16,792 nucleotides of DNA from CAYYAQ01 sp964469555 (GTDB taxonomy: Bacteria; Planctomycetota; UBA1135; UBA2386): the NCBI GenBank assembly GCA_964469555.1, contig CAYYAQ010000115.1:1-16792 (forward strand), read 5' to 3'. The notes below the pieces were generated by a model. That model saw only the letters and a program-made list of their open reading frames with translations, searched no databases and was not told where the DNA came from. The position numbers and the translations under genes were made by a program. Numbering within the stretch: position 1 is the stretch's first letter; every line of letters begins with the position of its first letter. Positions 5,138 to 12,661 of the stretch are shown here, piece after piece.

Positions 5138-8100
5138 ATGGGAGACAGCGACTCGAGAACCGGAGACGACGCGCCCGACCCCGGCCCAGCGTTCGTCCAT
5201 CTTCGCGCGCATTCTCACTACTCGCTGCTCTCGTCGCCCGCGCGCATCAAGTCGCTCGTCGAGACAGCCGTCGCCGACGGCCAACACGCTCTCGCGCTGA
5301 CGGACAGCGGCAACCTCTTCGGCGCGATCGAATTCTACAAGGCTTGCACCGCGGCCAAGATCAAACCGATCCTCGGCATGACCGCGTTCCTCGCAGGGAG
5401 GAGCAGCCTCGAGAAGGGCGGCGCTGCGGTCAACAACCCGACGTGCGAGCTGACGCTGCTCGCTCGAAACGAGGAGGGCTTCACGAACCTCCGACAACTC
5501 AGCACCCACGGATACCTGCGCGGCTTCTACTACCGCCCCCGCATCGACAAGCAGATTCTCGGCACCCACGCCGAGGGGATCATCGCCCTCTCCGGCGGAG
5601 TCAACGGTCCAGTGGAGCGCAAGATCCTGGGCAACGACTACGAAGGAGCCAAACGGGAGGCCCTCGAGCTGCAAGAGATCGTCGGCGCGGGCAGTTTCTA
5701 CCTCGAGCTGATGCGCACGGGCTATGAGCCGCAGGACCGTGCCACCGACGGGCTCTTGCGCATTCACGAGGAGACGGGGATCCCCGTCGTCGCGACAAAC
5801 GACGCCCACTACCTGAAGAAGGAAGACTGGATCGCACAGGACATCATGCTCTGCATCCGCGAGGGCAAGGTTCTCAACGACCAGAAGCGTTTCAAGATGG
5901 GGTCGCGCGAGCTGTTCTTCAAGAGCCGCGCGGAGATGGCCGCGGCGTTCGCTTCAGTGCCCGATGCCGTGTCGAACACCATGGCGATCGCGGAGCAGTG
6001 CAACGTCGAGATCGAATTCAACGTCTACCACCTCCCCGTCTTCAACACGGGCTCGGAGAAAACGCCCGAGGAGTTGCTCGTCGAGATCGTGAACGAGGGG
6101 GCGGTGAAGCGCTACGGCGAGATCACGACCGAGATTCGGGAGCGGATCGACTACGAGCTCGGCGTCATCCTGAAACTCGGATTCGCGAGCTACTTCCTGA
6201 TCACGGCGGACTTCATCGAGTACGCGCGCTCGATCGAGATTCCTGTGGGGCCGGGCCGTGGCTCGGCGGCGGGGTCGATCGTCGCGTACTGCACCTGGAT
6301 CACGGACCTGGACCCGCTGGAGCACAAGCTGATCTTCGAACGCTTCCTGAACGCGGGACGGGTCAGCATGCCCGACATCGATGTCGACTTCTGCGGCAAT
6401 CGCCGCGATGAAGTCATCGAGTACTGCCGGGAGAAGTACCGGCCCGAGAACGTCTCCCAGATCATCACGTTCGGAACGATGGCCAGCCGCGGCGTGCTGC
6501 GCGACGTCGGTCGCGTGCTGGAGATCCCCCTCGGGGACGTGGACCGGATAGCCAAGAAGGTGCCACAAGGACCAGGCGCGAGCTTGGCGAAGGCACTCGA
6601 CGAGGACAAGGAACTCCAGGCGGTCCGCAACGAGAGCACATCCATCCGAAGACTGTTTGACCTCGGTCTCCAACTCGAGGGGTTGGCGCGGCACAACTCG
6701 ATCCACGCAGCGGGAGTCGTGATCTCCGACCAGCCGGTCGCAGACTATGTCCCGCTCGCCCGTAGTGGCGACGACATCGTCACGCAGTGGCAGATGACGG
6801 AGCTCGAGGAGGTGGGACTCCTCAAAGTCGACTTCCTCGGCCTCAAGACGCTGACCATCCTCACGGAAGCCGTCCGCCTGATCAAGGAGGTCCACGACGT
6901 CGAGATCAAACTGGCCGCCATCCCGCTCGACGACGAGAAGACCTACGAACTGATGGCCAACGGGGACACGCTCGGTGTGTTCCAGCTCGAATCGTCCGGC
7001 ATGCGCGAACTACTCGCGAAGCTCAAGCCCGATACCTTCGAGGACGTTACCGCGGTGCTCGCCCTCTACCGTCCCGGCCCACTCGGCTCGGGCATGGTCG
7101 ACATGTTCTGCGACCGCAAGCACGGTCGCGAGGAGGTCAAATACCCGCACGAGAGCACGGAGCCGATCCTCAAGGACACGTACGGCGTCATCGTCTACCA
7201 GGAACAGGTGATGCGTCTCGCCAACGTGGTGGCGGGATTCTCCATGAACAAAGCAGACAACCTCCGCAAGGCGATGGGCAAGAAGAAGCTCGACGTCATG
7301 CTGAAGTACAAGCAGCAGTTCATCGACGGCGCCGTCGAGTTAGGTCACAAAGCGAAATGGGCACAGGATCTGTTCGAGACGATCGAGTTCTTCGCGGGCT
7401 ACGGGTTCAACAAGTCACACTCAGCCGCGTACGCGCTCCTGACGTTCCAGACTGCTTACCTGAAGGCGCACTACCCGCTGGAGACACTCGCCGCCAACCT
7501 CACGATCGAAAGCACGAACTCGGACAAGGTGAAGGAGTTCATCGATGAGGCGCGGCTCGGCGACACCAAGATCCATCCGCCGGACATCAACGCGTGCCGC
7601 GGGTTCTTCGACGCGCGAGGCACGACCGTGTTCTTCGGCTTGCGGGCCGTGAAGGGTGTCGGCCAGAAGATCGCCGACGCGATCGGCGACGAGCGGCTCG
7701 CGAATGGTGATTACACGTCGATGGTCAACTTCTGCGAACGCCACGACCCGACGATGCTCAACAAGACGGCGCTCGAGGCACTGTGCAAGAGCGGTGCCTT
7801 TGACTGCCTCGGGGACACCCGCAAGTCAGCGCACGCCAGCCTGGAAGTCGTACTCCGGTCGTCTGCACAAGCCCGGGAAGATCTTCGGCGCGGACAGGGG
7901 CAACTCTTCGGGTTGCCGGACGAGCGCTCTTCGGCCCAAAACGACGACGATGGCAGCGCGAACGGTTCGGCGAAGAAGGACGAATGGTCAGACGCCGAGA
8001 GGTTGGCCTGCGAGAAAGCCGCGCTCGGTTTCTACCTGTCCGGACACCCGTTCGACAAGATCGGCGGGCTGCTCAGCAGCATCGCGGGCCATGACTCCGA

Positions 8101-8638
8101 GAGCGTGATCGCGGATGAGTCCGGCGACACGCTTCGCATCGCCGGCATGATCTCCGGGCTGCGCATCATGCAGATTCGCCAGGGACGCAACGCCGGGAAG
8201 AAGATGGCGCGATTCCAGCTGGAGGATCTCAAGGGCATCCTGCCCGTGACATGCTTCGCCCGCGCGTACGAGAGCCTCGGGAACATCCTCGCGGACGACG
8301 AGATCGTCTTCCTCAAGGGTCGCCGCGACACCAAGAGCGACGACCCGGCGCTGCTCCTCGAGGGGGTCGAACGATTCCAGTCGGTCATCCGCTCCGAGCT
8401 CGACGCGATCGTCGTACGCCTCCCCGCCGATCGGGTCAGCGGCGAGATCCTCGACACAGTGAGTCAAGCCGTCGAGCGCCACCACGGCCCCCAAAAGCTC
8501 CTGTTGGAGATCGAGGAGGACGACGGCGTGGTCGTCATCCGCGCGGACGGAAGATTCGGGGTGCAGATCACCCAGGATCTACTCGAGGAACTCGTCCAGG
8601 TGGTCGGCGCGAACCAACTGTCCTTCACGCGACGGTAG
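5138..8638 (+). CDS. dnaE: DNA polymerase III subunit alpha (replicative polymerase)
   Basis: DnaE is the C-family polymerase that copies the chromosome. The 1166-residue protein has the DnaE1 layout: PHP domain (about 20-280), palm and fingers with catalytic aspartates in PDIDVDF (D415, D417) and KVDFLGL (D565), helix-hairpin-helix region, a clamp-binding motif QGQLF at 920-924, then an OB fold (RIAGMISGLR, about 1000-1080). In the PHP domain two usual metal ligands are changed: the HxH motif reads HLR (H21, R23) and the TDHGN motif reads TDSGN (S57). The same first change is seen in E. coli, whose PHP has no nuclease activity, so proofreading probably depends on a separate DnaQ-type exonuclease. 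No intein is present. The gene stands alone and converges on rplQ. Confidence 0.98.
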   Translation: MGDSDSRTGDDAPDPGPAFVHLRAHSHYSLLSSPARIKSLVETAVADGQHALALTDSGNLFGAIEFYKACTAAKIKPILGMTAFLAGRSSLEKGGAAVNNPTCELTLLARNEEGFTNLRQLSTHGYLRGFYYRPRIDKQILGTHAEGIIALSGGVNGPVERKILGNDYEGAKREALELQEIVGAGSFYLELMRTGYEPQDRATDGLLRIHEETGIPVVATNDAHYLKKEDWIAQDIMLCIREGKVLNDQKRFKMGSRELFFKSRAEMAAAFASVPDAVSNTMAIAEQCNVEIEFNVYHLPVFNTGSEKTPEELLVEIVNEGAVKRYGEITTEIRERIDYELGVILKLGFASYFLITADFIEYARSIEIPVGPGRGSAAGSIVAYCTWITDLDPLEHKLIFERFLNAGRVSMPDIDVDFCGNRRDEVIEYCREKYRPENVSQIITFGTMASRGVLRDVGRVLEIPLGDVDRIAKKVPQGPGASLAKALDEDKELQAVRNESTSIRRLFDLGLQLEGLARHNSIHAAGVVISDQPVADYVPLARSGDDIVTQWQMTELEEVGLLKVDFLGLKTLTILTEAVRLIKEVHDVEIKLAAIPLDDEKTYELMANGDTLGVFQLESSGMRELLAKLKPDTFEDVTAVLALYRPGPLGSGMVDMFCDRKHGREEVKYPHESTEPILKDTYGVIVYQEQVMRLANVVAGFSMNKADNLRKAMGKKKLDVMLKYKQQFIDGAVELGHKAKWAQDLFETIEFFAGYGFNKSHSAAYALLTFQTAYLKAHYPLETLAANLTIESTNSDKVKEFIDEARLGDTKIHPPDINACRGFFDARGTTVFFGLRAVKGVGQKIADAIGDERLANGDYTSMVNFCERHDPTMLNKTALEALCKSGAFDCLGDTRKSAHASLEVVLRSSAQAREDLRRGQGQLFGLPDERSSAQNDDDGSANGSAKKDEWSDAERLACEKAALGFYLSGHPFDKIGGLLSSIAGHDSESVIADESGDTLRIAGMISGLRIMQIRQGRNAGKKMARFQLEDLKGILPVTCFARAYESLGNILADDEIVFLKGRRDTKSDDPALLLEGVERFQSVIRSELDAIVVRLPADRVSGEILDTVSQAVERHHGPQKLLLEIEEDDGVVVIRADGRFGVQITQDLLEELVQVVGANQLSFTRR

Positions 8639-8687
8639 ATTCCCGCGGGACGGGACACGCGGAAACCTCGATACAGCGGGCCAGGCC

Positions 8688-9119
8688 CTACTCGTCGTCG
8701 TCGTCGTCGTCGTTGTCGTCGTTGCCGGTTTCGCCAGCGTTGAGCTGCGACGCGAGGACATTGTTGTCGACCAACTCGAAGATCGCCTTCTTGCCGCCGT
8801 CACCGATGCGGTAGCCGCTGAGTCGCAGCGTGCGCGTATAGCCACCCGGACGGTTCGCGTAGCGCGGTCCGAGCTCGTCGAACAACTTGCGCACGGCTTC
8901 CTTGTCTCTCAGGATCGACATCGCGCGCCGGATGTTCGCAAGGTTCTTCGTCTTCCCCAGCGTGATCATCTTCTCCACGTTGCGGCGGACAGCCTTGGCC
9001 CGATCGAGGGTCGTGACAACCCGTTCATGCATGATGACCGAGCACATAAAGTTGCTCCGCATCGCAGTCCGATGGCTCGAACTGCGGTTCATCCTCTTCT
9101 TTGCGTTCCGGTGTCTCAT
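8688..9119 (-). CDS. rplQ: 50S ribosomal protein L17
   Basis: bL17 lies near the peptide exit tunnel on the large subunit. The 143-residue protein begins in the family manner (MRHRNAKKRMNRSSSHRTAM) and keeps TTLDRAKAVRRNVEKMITLGK and GGYTRTLRLSGYRIGD. It ends in an acidic tail, NDDNDDDDDDE, encoded by a GAC triplet repeat. It follows rpoA with a 41-base gap, the standard end of the alpha operon. The stop faces the dnaE stop 49 bases away. The ATG at 9119 was chosen because the residues before MNRSS match other L17 proteins; its ribosome binding site is weak. Confidence 0.96.
   Translation of the reverse strand: MRHRNAKKRMNRSSSHRTAMRSNFMCSVIMHERVVTTLDRAKAVRRNVEKMITLGKTKNLANIRRAMSILRDKEAVRKLFDELGPRYANRPGGYTRTLRLSGYRIGDGGKKAIFELVDNNVLASQLNAGETGNDDNDDDDDDE
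8691..8722 (-). repeat. GAC trinucleotide repeat encoding the L17 acidic tail
   Basis: A run of GAC codons broken by AAC ends at the L17 stop, giving residues NDDNDDDDDDE. Gain or loss of units would change tail length without a frameshift. Confidence 0.8.
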
Positions 9120-9160
9120 CGTTCGTTTCTCTGTCGTTGTCCCAGCCGGCGCCCGGAGGG

Positions 9161-10165
9161 CTAGGCGGGGGTCGCGTCCTCGGCGGACATGCCCAGGCCG
9201 AGACCGAGGGCGGAGAGCTTGTTCTTCACTTCCTTCAGCGAGGTCTTGCCGAAGTTGCGAACCTTCAGGAGGTCTTGTTCGCTGAGGATTACGAGCTCCC
9301 GAATGGTCAGGATGGCCTCGGAGTCGAGGCAGTTCTTGGAGCGGACCGAGAGGTCCAGCATGTCGACCGACTTCGAGAGCAGGTCGTCCATCTCACGCTT
9401 CTTCGCGCCCTCATCGCCCTCAGGCGCAAGCACGCCACCTTCGACGGCGAGGTCTTCCTTCGTCTCGAAGTACTGAACGAAGGGGTTGAGGTGCTTGCGG
9501 TAGATCTTGCTGGCTTCGACGAGCGCCATCTCGGGCGAGACCGAGCCGTCCGTCCAGATCTCGAGGACCAGGCGGTCGTAGTTCGTGAACTTGCCGACGC
9601 GGGTCGCTTCGATGCCGTAGCGGACGCGGTAGACCGGGCTGAAGATCGAGTCGACGGGGATGATGCCGACTTCCATGTCGTCCGTGACGTTGTCGTCGGA
9701 CGTAACGTATCCACGCCCCTTCTTGACCTGGATCTCGCAGTGGAAGCGGACGTCGTCGGTCAGCGTCGCGAGCTTGAGGTCGGTGTTCACGACATCGACG
9801 TTGTGGTCGGTCTCGATGCTCGCGCCCGTGACATCGCCCTTCTCGGCGACATCGATGCGCAGCGTGCAAGGCGCGTCCGTGTGCATCTTCACGCGGAGCT
9901 TCTTGATGTTGAGGATGATCTGGGTGACGTCCTCGAGGACACCCGGAATCGTCGAGAATTCGTGGACGACGCCTTCAATCTTCACGGTCGTCACCGCGGT
10001 GCCTTCGATCGAAGACAGCAGGACTCGGCGAAGACCGTTGCCGATCGTGGTGCCGAACCCGCGCTCGAACGGTTCGACCATGAACTTCCCGAACGTGTCG
10101 GTAGCGGTCGACTCGTCCATCTGGACTCGGGAGGGGAGTTCGAAATTGCGCCAGCGGATACGCAT
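9161..10165 (-). CDS. rpoA: DNA-directed RNA polymerase subunit alpha
   Basis: RpoA dimerises to seed assembly of RNA polymerase, and its C-terminal domain contacts UP elements and activators. The 334-residue product has the N-terminal domain with GRGFGTT-type signature (FERGFGTTIGNGLRRVLLSSIEG, residues about 33-55) and a C-terminal domain with LSVRSKNCL, whose Arg corresponds to E. coli R265, and NFGKTSLKEVKNKL. The start sequence MRIRWRNFELPSRV resembles planctomycete RpoA as I recall it, which is the main basis for the phylum guess. AGGAG lies 9 bases before the ATG at 10165. It sits between rpsD (30-base gap) and rplQ, the usual alpha-operon order. Confidence 0.98.
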   Translation of the reverse strand: MRIRWRNFELPSRVQMDESTATDTFGKFMVEPFERGFGTTIGNGLRRVLLSSIEGTAVTTVKIEGVVHEFSTIPGVLEDVTQIILNIKKLRVKMHTDAPCTLRIDVAEKGDVTGASIETDHNVDVVNTDLKLATLTDDVRFHCEIQVKKGRGYVTSDDNVTDDMEVGIIPVDSIFSPVYRVRYGIEATRVGKFTNYDRLVLEIWTDGSVSPEMALVEASKIYRKHLNPFVQYFETKEDLAVEGGVLAPEGDEGAKKREMDDLLSKSVDMLDLSVRSKNCLDSEAILTIRELVILSEQDLLKVRNFGKTSLKEVKNKLSALGLGLGMSAEDATPA

Positions 10166-10174
10166 GAATGGGTT

Positions 10175-10179
10175 CTCCT
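10175..10179 (-). promoter_or_regulatory. Ribosome binding site of rpoA
   Basis: AGGAG on the minus strand lies 9 bases before the rpoA ATG at 10165, in the 30-base gap after rpsD. It confirms the chosen start. Confidence 0.7.
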
Positions 10180-10195
10180 GAATGTTCTCTTGCGA

Positions 10196-10819
10196 TTATC
10201 GCGAGCAGAGTTCGATGATCAACTGCTCGTCGATCGGATGGGGGACGTCCGCGCGTTGCGGCAACTGTACGACCTTCCCGCGCAGTTCCGCGGGACTCGC
10301 ATCGAGCCAAGACGGCATCGCCTGGCCCTTGTTGACTTCGATGGCCGCCTGGGCCTTCTTCGTGATCTTCTCCTTGCCGACGATCTGGAGATCGTCACCT
10401 GCCTTGACCAGGTAGCTCGGCACGCTGCAACGCCTGCCGTTCACCTGGACGTGACCGTGGGCAATCATCTGCCGGGCGTCGAAGCGCGACCGGGCGAGCC
10501 CCAGGTTCAGGAGCACGTTGTCGAACCGCCGTTCCAAGAGGATCAGCAGGTTCTCGCCCGTGTTGCCCTTCTGGCGCACAGCCTCGTTGAAGTACTTGCG
10601 GAACTGGCGCTCGAGAACGCCATAGATCCGTTTCGCCTTCTGCTTTTCACGCAGCTGACCACAGTAGTCCGTGGTCTTGCGGGGCCGGACATGCATGCCC
10701 GGCGGGTAGTCGCGGCGATTGATCCCGCACTTCTCGGAGAAGCAGCGTTGCCCCTTGAGGAAGAGTTTCATCCCCTCGCGGCGACAGAGCTTACAGACAC
10801 TTCCAGTCAGTCTTGCCAT
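10196..10819 (-). CDS. rpsD: 30S ribosomal protein S4
   Basis: uS4 is a primary 16S rRNA binding protein and in some bacteria represses its own operon. The 207-residue protein is the zinc-binding form: C9, C12, C26 and C31 near the N-terminus. The S4 RNA-binding domain follows (LERRFDNVLLNLGLARSRFDARQMIAHGHVQVNGR, about residues 94-128). It lies 9 bases after rpsK and upstream of rpoA, as in most alpha operons. No alpha-operon pseudoknot target was identified. Confidence 0.98.
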   Translation of the reverse strand: MARLTGSVCKLCRREGMKLFLKGQRCFSEKCGINRRDYPPGMHVRPRKTTDYCGQLREKQKAKRIYGVLERQFRKYFNEAVRQKGNTGENLLILLERRFDNVLLNLGLARSRFDARQMIAHGHVQVNGRRCSVPSYLVKAGDDLQIVGKEKITKKAQAAIEVNKGQAMPSWLDASPAELRGKVVQLPQRADVPHPIDEQLIIELCSR

Positions 10820-10828
10820 GGTGGTGTA

Positions 10829-11206
10829 TTAGACGCGACGGCGCTTGCGCGGCCGGCAGCCGTTGTGCGGGAGAGGAGTGACATCCTCGATGACCTTGAT
10901 TTCGACGCCGGCGCTCGAGAGCGCACGGATTGCCGACTCGCGACCCGAGCCCGGTCCGCGAACCTTGACGGCCAACTCGTGCACGCCCATCTTGCGGATC
11001 TTGTCCGCGACCTTGGCGGCAGCACGCTGAGCGGCGAAGGGCGTGCTCTTGCGGCTGCCCTTGTAGCCAATCGTGCCCGCCGAGTCCCAGGCGATGACGG
11101 CGCCAGCGGTGTCGGTGATCGTAATAATCGTGTTGTTGAACGTCGCCTTGATGTGAGCAATCGCTTTGCCCACGTTCTTGCGCGTCGGTTTCTTCTTGGT
11201 TGCCAC
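10829..11206 (-). CDS. rpsK: 30S ribosomal protein S11
   Basis: uS11 forms part of the platform of the small subunit. The 125-residue product has the family core: HIKATFNNTIITITD near residue 18, GYKGSRKSTPFAAQ, VRGPGSGRESAIRAL, and the basic C-terminus HNGCRPRKRRRV. It begins 3 bases after the rpsM stop, so translation is probably coupled. Length and position are typical. Confidence 0.98.
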   Translation of the reverse strand: MATKKKPTRKNVGKAIAHIKATFNNTIITITDTAGAVIAWDSAGTIGYKGSRKSTPFAAQRAAAKVADKIRKMGVHELAVKVRGPGSGRESAIRALSSAGVEIKVIEDVTPLPHNGCRPRKRRRV

Positions 11207-11209
11207 AGG

Positions 11210-11587
11210 TTACTTCCTCAGGATTTTCTTATTGGCGACAGTCTTCCGCGGGCCCTTGCGGGTGCGCGCGTTGCAGCGGGTGCGCTGACCATGGACGGGG
11301 AGACCGCGACGGTGTCGCAGTCCGCGGTAGCACTGGATTTCCTTGAGCCGGTTGATGTTCTGCAGTAGCTGACGGCGGAGAGGGCCCTCGACCACGTAGT
11401 GCTCCTGCAGGTGCGCGGCGATGCGAGCGGCCTCGTCGTCGGACAGGTCCTTCGCCCGCATGTCTGCGGTCATGGCCAGATCAGCCACGACCTTTCGGGC
11501 GGTCGTCGTGCCAACGCCGTAGATATAGGTCAGCGCGATCTCGAGGCGCTTCTCGTTGGGAATGTCTACTCCGACGATACGTGGCAT
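11210..11587 (-). CDS. rpsM: 30S ribosomal protein S13
   Basis: uS13 sits in the head of the small subunit and contacts the P-site tRNA and the large subunit. The 125-residue protein shows MPRIVGVDIPNEKRLEIALT, the helix-hairpin-helix YIYGVG, and the basic C-terminal signature HRRGLPVHGQRTRCNARTRK. It follows rpmJ by 9 bases and precedes rpsK by 3. The ATG at 11587 gives the standard N-terminus. Confidence 0.98.
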   Translation of the reverse strand: MPRIVGVDIPNEKRLEIALTYIYGVGTTTARKVVADLAMTADMRAKDLSDDEAARIAAHLQEHYVVEGPLRRQLLQNINRLKEIQCYRGLRHRRGLPVHGQRTRCNARTRKGPRKTVANKKILRK

Positions 11588-11596
11588 GGTTCTCCT

Positions 11597-11713
11597 CTAC
11601 TTCCCTTGGCGCTGCTTGTGGCGCGGGTTGCTACAAATCACACGGAGAACGCCGCGCCGCCGGATGATCCGGCAGTTCGAGCACATTCTTCTGACGCTGC
11701 TTCTGACCTTCAT
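11597..11713 (-). CDS. rpmJ: 50S ribosomal protein L36
   Basis: bL36 is the smallest large-subunit protein. The 38-residue product MKVRSSVRRMCSNC... is the zinc-binding form, with ligands C11, C14, C27 and H32. Its ATG overlaps the infA stop in the sequence ATGA, so it is probably translated by re-initiation after infA. It ends 9 bases before rpsM. Confidence 0.97.
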   Translation of the reverse strand: MKVRSSVRRMCSNCRIIRRRGVLRVICSNPRHKQRQGK

Positions 11714-11931
11714 GGTGATTTCTCTGGGGTTCGATCTCGATTGGGTAGCGTGATCCGTCCTTTGGTCCCGTCGAACGGTGAGACCTCCACTGACACCTTG
11801 TCGCCGGGGAGGATGCGAATCAGGTGCATTCGCGCCGCGCCGCTGACGTGGGCGAGGATCTCGTTTCCGTTCTCCAACTGCACGCGGAAGCGGGCGTTGG
11901 GCAGGGCTTGTCGGACTGTGGCTTTCTGAAT
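11710..11931 (-). CDS. infA: Translation initiation factor IF-1 with no ATG, GTG or TTG at the expected start
   Basis: IF-1 binds the ribosomal A site during initiation. Reading the minus strand from 11940 gives an unmistakable IF-1: QALPNARFRVQLENG, ILAHVSGAARMHLIRILPGDKVSVEVSPFDGTKGRITL, in the frame ending TGA at 11712-11710. The start is the problem. An in-frame TAA lies at 11943-11941, and the codons after it are GTC ACC ATC ATT CAG. There is no ATG in any frame between the adk stop and the gene, and the first in-frame GTG is already inside the OB fold. I give ATT at 11931 (73 residues); ATC at 11934 is equally possible. No clear ribosome binding site precedes either. A sequence error that removed the true start, or a second infA elsewhere, are alternatives. 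Confidence 0.8.
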   Translation of the reverse strand: MQKATVRQALPNARFRVQLENGNEILAHVSGAARMHLIRILPGDKVSVEVSPFDGTKGRITLPNRDRTPEKSP

Positions 11932-11984
11932 GATGGTGACTTAGATGGTTCCGGGGAAAATTGAGAGGGGGTTCAGGATCACGA

Positions 11985-12656
11985 CTACACAGCCAACTCG
12001 CCAAGCTGGTCGAGCAGGCTCTTCTGGACTAGTTCGGGGGAACGATTGGCTTCGATCTCCCGCAGGACTCCCCTGGCACGGTAGTATCCCAGAAGGGGCT
12101 CCGTCTGGGTTCTATAGACTTCGAGTCGAGCCATCACGGCCTCTGGACGGTCGTCGGCGCGCTGGGCGAGTTCGCCTTGACACGCATCGCAGACGCCAGC
12201 CTGGCTCGGTGGTTTGGATACGACGTTCCAGATCTCCCCGCACTTCGAGCAGGTCCATCTCGCGGTAAGCCGCTGAACCAACTCATCTTGGGGCACCTGG
12301 AAGGAGATGACGTGACGCAGTTCCGTCCCGGACTCCGAGAGAGATGCGTCCAACGCCTCCGCCTGGGGGGGTGTACGGGGGAAGCCATCGAGGATCCAAG
12401 CCTTTGCGGCGTCGGATCTTTGAATTCTCTCGACGACCATCGCGATCATGACGCCGTCCGGAACCAGGTCGCCACGGTCCATGAACACCTGCGCCTCGCG
12501 ACCGAGTTCGGTGCCTGCGGTTCGGTGCTCCCGGAGCATGTCCCCGGTGGAGATGTGGAGCACATCGTGGGCCTCAACCACGAGCTTGGCCTGGGTGCCC
12601 TTGCCGGCTCCGGGTGCTCCGATGAACACCATGCCACCTGTGAGGTCCAACGACAT
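11985..12656 (-). CDS. adk: Adenylate kinase
   Basis: Adk interconverts ATP plus AMP with two ADP in the cytoplasm. The 223-residue protein has the P-loop GAPGAGKGTQ (residues 13-22), the AMP-binding region STGDMLREH, and DGFPRTPPQAEALD. Its LID carries a four-cysteine zinc site (C136, C139, C156, C159), the long-form, zinc-binding kind. The ATG at 12656 was preferred to 12680 and 12632 because GAGG lies 9 bases upstream and the start falls 5 bases after the secY stop. The gene lies directly between secY and infA; map, often found here, is absent. Confidence 0.96.
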   Translation of the reverse strand: MSLDLTGGMVFIGAPGAGKGTQAKLVVEAHDVLHISTGDMLREHRTAGTELGREAQVFMDRGDLVPDGVMIAMVVERIQRSDAAKAWILDGFPRTPPQAEALDASLSESGTELRHVISFQVPQDELVQRLTARWTCSKCGEIWNVVSKPPSQAGVCDACQGELAQRADDRPEAVMARLEVYRTQTEPLLGYYRARGVLREIEANRSPELVQKSLLDQLGELAV

Positions 12657-12661
12657 CGCGT

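Noticed and set aside
5954..6895. A 313-codon minus-strand frame inside dnaE
   Set aside because: It lies wholly antisense to the catalytic core of dnaE and has no recognisable motif.
8639..8687. Shared terminator between dnaE and rplQ at the palindrome TCCCGCGGGA (8641-8650)
   Set aside because: The palindrome is short with no room for a loop, and there is no T tract on either side.
9101..11368. A 755-codon open frame on the plus strand across rpoA, rpsD and rpsK
   Set aside because: It is antisense to three certain ribosomal/RNA polymerase genes. Long antisense frames are expected in high-GC DNA, and the translation shows no recognisable domain.
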